Of a DNA stretch of 64,000 nt, positions 59,391 to 64,000 are shown in pieces. The notes below the pieces were generated by a model. It saw only the letters and a program-made list of their open reading frames with translations. It was not told the DNA's origin and ran no database searches. The DNA is from Epiperipatus broadwayi. Lineage: Eukaryota; Onychophora; Udeonychophora; Euonychophora; Peripatidae. Position 1 is the first letter of the stretch, and the number at the start of each line of letters is the position of its first letter. Position numbers and translations under genes: made by a program. The stretch covers positions 1,138,501 through 1,202,500 of the forward strand of contig JAQFVV010000072.1 of assembly GCA_028023455.1 (NCBI GenBank). Reading direction: 5' to 3'.

Positions 59391-60561
59391 AGATATATAT
59401 ATCAAATATTTCAAATACTGTGACAATGAGTGTTTTACGCCTATAAAAATGGCCCTGTAATAAAGTGATTAGTCAATCATCCTTATGTCTACCTAGTGCA
59501 GTAGAATGATCTCTATAGTTAACTTAATATAAACTAGAAAAGTGCTGCCTTGTTTTGGAGTATACAATCCGCCAAAAAAAAAAAAAAGACAGACTCAAAT
59601 GTAGTTTGCTCTCAATATAGATTATAAAACATATAAATGATGACTTGACATCAGATTTACGTAGCTAGATGCAGACTGGTTTGGATTCAAGACTAAACAT
59701 TTTGAATATAAACATTTTGAATATTTTTTAAGTTATTGGCTTGAATAACATAGCATCAGTAACTATATCTCATGATTTTCTCATGTTTTCTGCTACGCAA
59801 TTCCCGATAATTATGCAGCTGTAGTCGAGAAAGCAAAAAAAAATCGAAAGCCACATAGAATAAAAATAAATGAAACATCAAAGTAACATAATTTAAACAA
59901 CTTTACACAACAACCATAAGTAATGTTGATTTTAATAATAAGATACTACATATAAATATAATATATACACTATTAAAGACTGACTGCACTTATATGCTTT
60001 ATTACATGAGTTGTGAACATAATTATTAATATAAACCAGGTAGCCTATACGTGTATAGTGCTGGACCCCATTTCATAGCTTCAGCAGGAGTAAATGTGGG
60101 ATATAAGCCAACTAGTCCTCCTAACAATTCAATTATCTCCTTCACTGATCAGGTGGATGTGAATCTTTTAATAGTCTCATTCCTTGAAGTAAATTTAAAT
60201 ACGAGAATGTTTTTCAAATGCTACTTTCTTGAAGAGTATTTTTTTTATAGGGCAATGAATATAAGACCTTTTCTTAATGTAATTTGCAGATCTTCATTAA
60301 ATTAAATTTTACGTTTGTGTGTGCTTAATATATTTGTTTTCATTTAAACATATGTACACACACATTGCATTCCACAATCTGACTTTAGGGAACTATTTCT
60401 GTCCATATAATTAATTCTTCAAATATACCAGAGATTGTCTTAATATAATACCTTCTTTCCTAGAGATATATGAGAGATCTCTAACTGAACAAATTCAACA
60501 CTCTTTGCGATAGCGCAGCTCTCTCTATTCTAATTATAGCAAATTAAAAATTATTTTAATA
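59391..60561. other. AT-rich non-coding stretch
   Basis: A plus-strand frame near 60051-60305 is not recognised. No repeat. Confidence 0.4.
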
Positions 60562-60570
60562 AACTGTGAG

Positions 60571-60634
60571 ATGATAATCTGGACCAACTGATGATTGTTG
60601 GTTTAGCATGAAATACGCATATTGATGATTATTT
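60571..60634 (+). ncRNA. Hammerhead ribozyme motif, tandem unit 1
   Basis: ATAATCTGGACCAA-CTGATGA, a weakened stem II (TGTT/AGCA), GAAA, a stem III of ATACGCAT, and TTGATGATTAT. Stem I keeps most pairs. Confidence 0.6.
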
Positions 60635-60760
60635 ATCTTTTCGACATATATGTGTTCAAGTGCATCAGTGTTATGAGATGGAGTGAGGAGCCTGTCCATT
60701 AAAGTATGAAGACTGGCTATATTAATATACATCTGAACACTTATTCCATACATGTGTAGA

Positions 60761-60826
60761 GATGGTAATCGGGACCAACTGATGACTACTGGTTTAGCAT
60801 GAAATATGTATATTGGTGATTATTTA
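60761..60826 (+). ncRNA. Hammerhead ribozyme motif, tandem unit 2
   Basis: ACCAA-CTGATGA, stem II ACTACTGG/AGCAT is damaged, GAAA, ATATGTATA, TTGGTGATTAT. Core boxes and stem I are intact. Confidence 0.6.
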
Positions 60827-60915
60827 TCTTTTCGACATGTATGTGTCCAAGTGTATCAGTATTATGAGATAGAGTGGAGAGTGTGAAAGTCTGTGCTCAT
60901 ATACCCTATACATTA

Positions 60916-61395
60916 AATAAATTGTGATCAAAATTTATTTTATGCTTGAAATTATTTGTCCAATTTGTGATGATATACCTACAAATGTAGTTTGAAACTT
61001 CTACTATTTGTCTGGAAATAGCTTTGAATAATAGCGCCTTCTTTTCAGCACTTATGAAGATTATTACTTATCTACAATTTTTCTCTGATTGAAGAGGTAT
61101 ATTTTCTTTCTATAGAAATCCTCTCCAAGTACCAGGGGCAAGCTTCCATCCTATCACTAACTGTACAGATTTACTCAAAGCTGTAAATGGACTGATGTGT
61201 TTATACAATAAAACTATAAGCTTTTTTGTATAGTAACTATATAATCTGTAATTAGTATCTGTTTTTGCTGTTATACAACTTTCTCCATTATTCCATTTGA
61301 TTTCAATCATAGTGGAATTCAAATATACTTACCCCCCCCCCCCACTCAGATAAAAAGTTCTCAAATTCTACTGAAGTAAACCTCATAATATTAAG
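60916..61395. other. AT-rich stretch with a 12-C run
   Basis: No gene. The C12 homopolymer at 61332-61343 stands out in this AT-rich DNA. Confidence 0.6.
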
Positions 61396-61399
61396 ATTT

Positions 61400-63150
61400 C
61401 AAATGATCCATGTTATGCAAATATTTTTTTTAGCAGTCTGTTTTTTCCCCCGCTGAACTTACAGTTTTGCTGACTTTGTTGTCAGTCTATGATCTTTGAA
61501 TGGACGAATCATGATCAATGTGCAATCAATTCCAAGGTTTCTCAGCTTTAATTCATAGGTTAACTTTTTTTTGGCAGTGCATTTATTGTCGATGACATAC
61601 TGTGCAATTTTTAATGTAAACTTTAATGACCAAAACTATTCTTAGACTTAAATGATTCAACTGTCATCTTACTGTTGGTGAATATTCCCCAAAATAGATG
61701 AACTTTCTCAATTGTGGATAATGAAGAATTATTATTTTTACTGAACAACCATACAGATGTTGATGAAATTTCTTATTGGTTATAAATAATGGTCAATGCC
61801 TCTTTGTCGAACATTGACAGAATATTATTGAATGGTTACCAGCAAGGAAGGGATCACTAAATGCCAACCAAATTCATGCTATGATGTATCTTGTCAAGAC
61901 ATGTCCAAATCTGATGTCAATATGAGCCAATAGTTAGTTGGAAGATAATATATCTTTGATATTTTGGAAGGATTCTCCTTGTAGTTTATCTCAAATTCAG
62001 AATTTCCCTATAAAATTAATTTATACAGAAATATAGTCACATGGCCTTTCCATATAAAAAATTTTGCAAAGAAATTCATGAGTCTTAGGAATGCCTGAAT
62101 TTGTTTTACATTCCTTTATCTCTATGCATTTTTAATGACCACGATCATTTCTAGGCATTCTCCTAAAATAATATAGTCTGAGAATATAACTTCCTTATTC
62201 TACCATATGTATTTTCTGGAGTTGAATTAAGCTGGGAAATTAAAAAATTGATTATATATTTTTTGAATTTTATTCCATAATATTCTCTTGATATGTTGTC
62301 AAAATAAGATATGATCCAATTTATTCTCTTTAATAGTGCATCAAATTTTGATTTGGATAACTTTTGGAGATGTGATTATGCTGAAAGGAAGATGATTATA
62401 ACTAAATAATTCTTAATATGTTACAACAGCCAAGGAGCCTCATTTCTTTAGATGTTGGTATCAAATGAGAAGCTGAATTAATATTTACATTTGCAAAGAA
62501 TTTTGCACTTTCTAAACTAGCTAGAATCTTCCCTATACTGGAAATTGAATACAGTTTTTTTATTAAATCTTTGTTAGCAAATGCTCTAAAATCAACATGT
62601 ATTTGAATTTTCTCATTGGACTTCAAGATGATAAATACGGGAATGGCTTTTTCTGCATTTCCAAAGAACATTAATATTCTCACATTTACAAGAGCATCTA
62701 AAATTTCTTTGACTTAGATTGTTAAAGACAAAGCTACCTTATATGCTTTAAAATGAAGGGGTTTTGCTTCCTCATGCAACTCAATGATAATCAGGTCTAC
62801 CTTAAATGTTCCTTGCACTGATCTGAATAATTTTGGTTGCTTACACTATACTTCTCTATCATCATAATCTTATTTTAATCTTAAGGCTTTAAATCATTAA
62901 TAACCTATTGATGGTTTTAGTTTACTCTTTATTATGAAGAGATTTAATTGTTTAATGTGCTGTTTAATCTTAACTAAAACTTTAATCTTATGTATTATTT
63001 TGATAGGACTTCTATCTGCATTTCTCACCTTAATATCAGTGCTAATGAAGTTTGAACACCTTTGGTTTCTTTGGATAACAATATCTAGTCTGACTCTGAT
63101 GTAAGTAATATTCTGACTCCACTTTCAATGTATTTATTTACAGATTTTTA
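61400..63150 (-). pseudogene. Degenerate Ty3/gypsy pol relic
   Basis: Read downward on the minus strand: a protease-like stretch near 63000, then QGTFKVDLIIIELHEEAKPL near 62780, then the RT start IPVFIILKSNEKIQIHVDFR and SAKFFANVNINSASHLIP (62470-62650). These match the V-P-x-K-NGK-R-C-D-R and L-D-x-SG-H-QIP blocks. Integrase-like AEKPWN-LHIDH occurs near 61500. Catalytic residues are altered or unreadable, and frames are broken throughout, so it is inactive. No LTRs were found. It is described only; no product is reconstructed. Confidence 0.65.
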
Positions 63151-63955
63151 CAGTTATTATTACATTCCAGAGGCTATCACTCCCTGCTTTATTAATTCCG
63201 ATACCAGATTTGTTTGTGATACTTTTACACTCCTAAAATTTTTATTTTTTCCAATTTTTTTTAAGTGTAAAAAATTCTTCCAAAGTGGTCTGCTTTGCAC
63301 CTACTTTTTTGTCCCTTGCATCTTCCAATGACAGTTTTTCATTATGTTTTCAGAATTTTGACTGCAATAGCATTTTTTTAATGACAAATTTCAGGTTTGG
63401 ATGCATGAAGGGTAGTTATTTATATAATATCACTTGCACTAGATTCATGGAACTATTTGCCATGTTTGATGACTATTTCATGAGCAGTGTCTCTTTTGAC
63501 AACCCGTGTGTATAAAATATTAAATATTATCATGAATTGCAGTCACAAATTTACATTAATCAGATACATATTTATTTGTGATTTTTCTCAAGTTGGCATC
63601 ATAGTCTCTGCAAATCTTCCCCCTTCTCTTGATTTTCTGACATGCCATGCAAATGAGATATATGTTTGGAAAGTTCAGAGCTAAAATGACATTGGAAGGT
63701 TTTTATATGTAACATATACTTTCAGGTACACTGAGTTCACAAAGTCAATTTGCAATTTATATTACTCTTAGACTTAAAAATAAAAGTAATGTGACAATCC
63801 TTATGATGTCATCTTTTATGGAAATATTTCTCTACATGTTTATATAGATTTATCTTCCTACAGGCTGTTAAATCAAATTAATGGATTGTCACTTTGTGGG
63901 TTATTAACATCAAATTCAAGGACACTCCATTTTTCTGACAAAATATATGAATCTA
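63151..63955. other. Possible gag/protease side of the gypsy relic, otherwise unassigned
   Basis: This follows the pol relic on its 5' side. A few minus-strand segments are loosely gag-like, but nothing is secure. Confidence 0.25.
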
Positions 63956-63956
63956 T

Positions 63957-63994
<38 letters not shown>

Positions 63995-64000
63995 TATTAT
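63957..64000. repeat. (ATC)n microsatellite at the window edge
   Basis: About 13 ATC units ending in ATTATT. It could be the 3' tail of a minus-strand LINE lying beyond the window. Confidence 0.9.

Larger units (their letters stand above)
60562..60915 (+). mobile_element. Family A, copy 10: two ribozyme units in direct tandem
   Basis: Two right-arm units follow head to tail. Their CTGATGA boxes are 191 bp apart (60588 and 60779). The first unit is joined at GAGTGAGGAG to CCTGTCCATTAAAGTATG of the next. The end is GTGAAAGTCTGTGCTCATA. Confidence 0.78.

Overview
The window looks like intergenic or intronic DNA from an AT-rich animal genome, probably an invertebrate. By eye A+T is roughly three quarters. 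Supporting signs are APE-type and RTE-like LINEs, hAT transposons, a Ty3/gypsy relic, tRNA-derived SINEs, long (AAT)n microsatellites, and one spliced host exon. I cannot name the species. There is no bacterial-style gene organisation.

The only confident host coding sequence is a 187-bp exon on the minus strand (20468-20654). It encodes part of a RhoGEF (DH) domain closest to FARP1/FARP2 and has good acceptor and donor sites. Much of the window may therefore be intron of that gene. A weaker candidate terminal exon lies at 5522-5647 (-).

Layout by region: a young 5'-truncated LINE (799-3456); a CR1/Jockey-like LINE between two AAT microsatellites (8.6-10.4 kb); two converging RTE-like LINE relics (11.95-16.6 kb) carrying a SINE and a foldback element; a decayed ZBED-type hAT (17.0-19.5 kb) with a nested LINE tail; tRNA-Gly SINEs and the host exon (19.7-21.4 kb); an EN-RT LINE relic (22.0-25.3 kb); foldback families and SINEs (29-37 kb); an almost intact GTF2IRD2-like hAT with 15-bp TIRs and perfect 8-bp target duplications (38357-41432); more foldback elements, a mariner-like relic and LINE relics (42-57 kb); ribozyme repeats (58-61 kb); a Ty3/gypsy pol relic (61.4-63.2 kb).

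The most interesting content is a set of at least three short dispersed repeat families, called A, B and C here. Many copies are inverted (foldback), and they carry type I hammerhead ribozyme motifs: the CTGATGA box, a stem II hairpin, the GAAA box, a very short stem III, an NUH cleavage site, and a stem I pairing across the site. Three copies have 12-13 bp target duplications. One insertion (58007-58525) is about 1.2 units long, as expected if a circular or multimeric self-cleaved RNA was reverse transcribed. Together these resemble the retrozymes described in plants and animals, but with an unusual palindromic, double-ribozyme layout.
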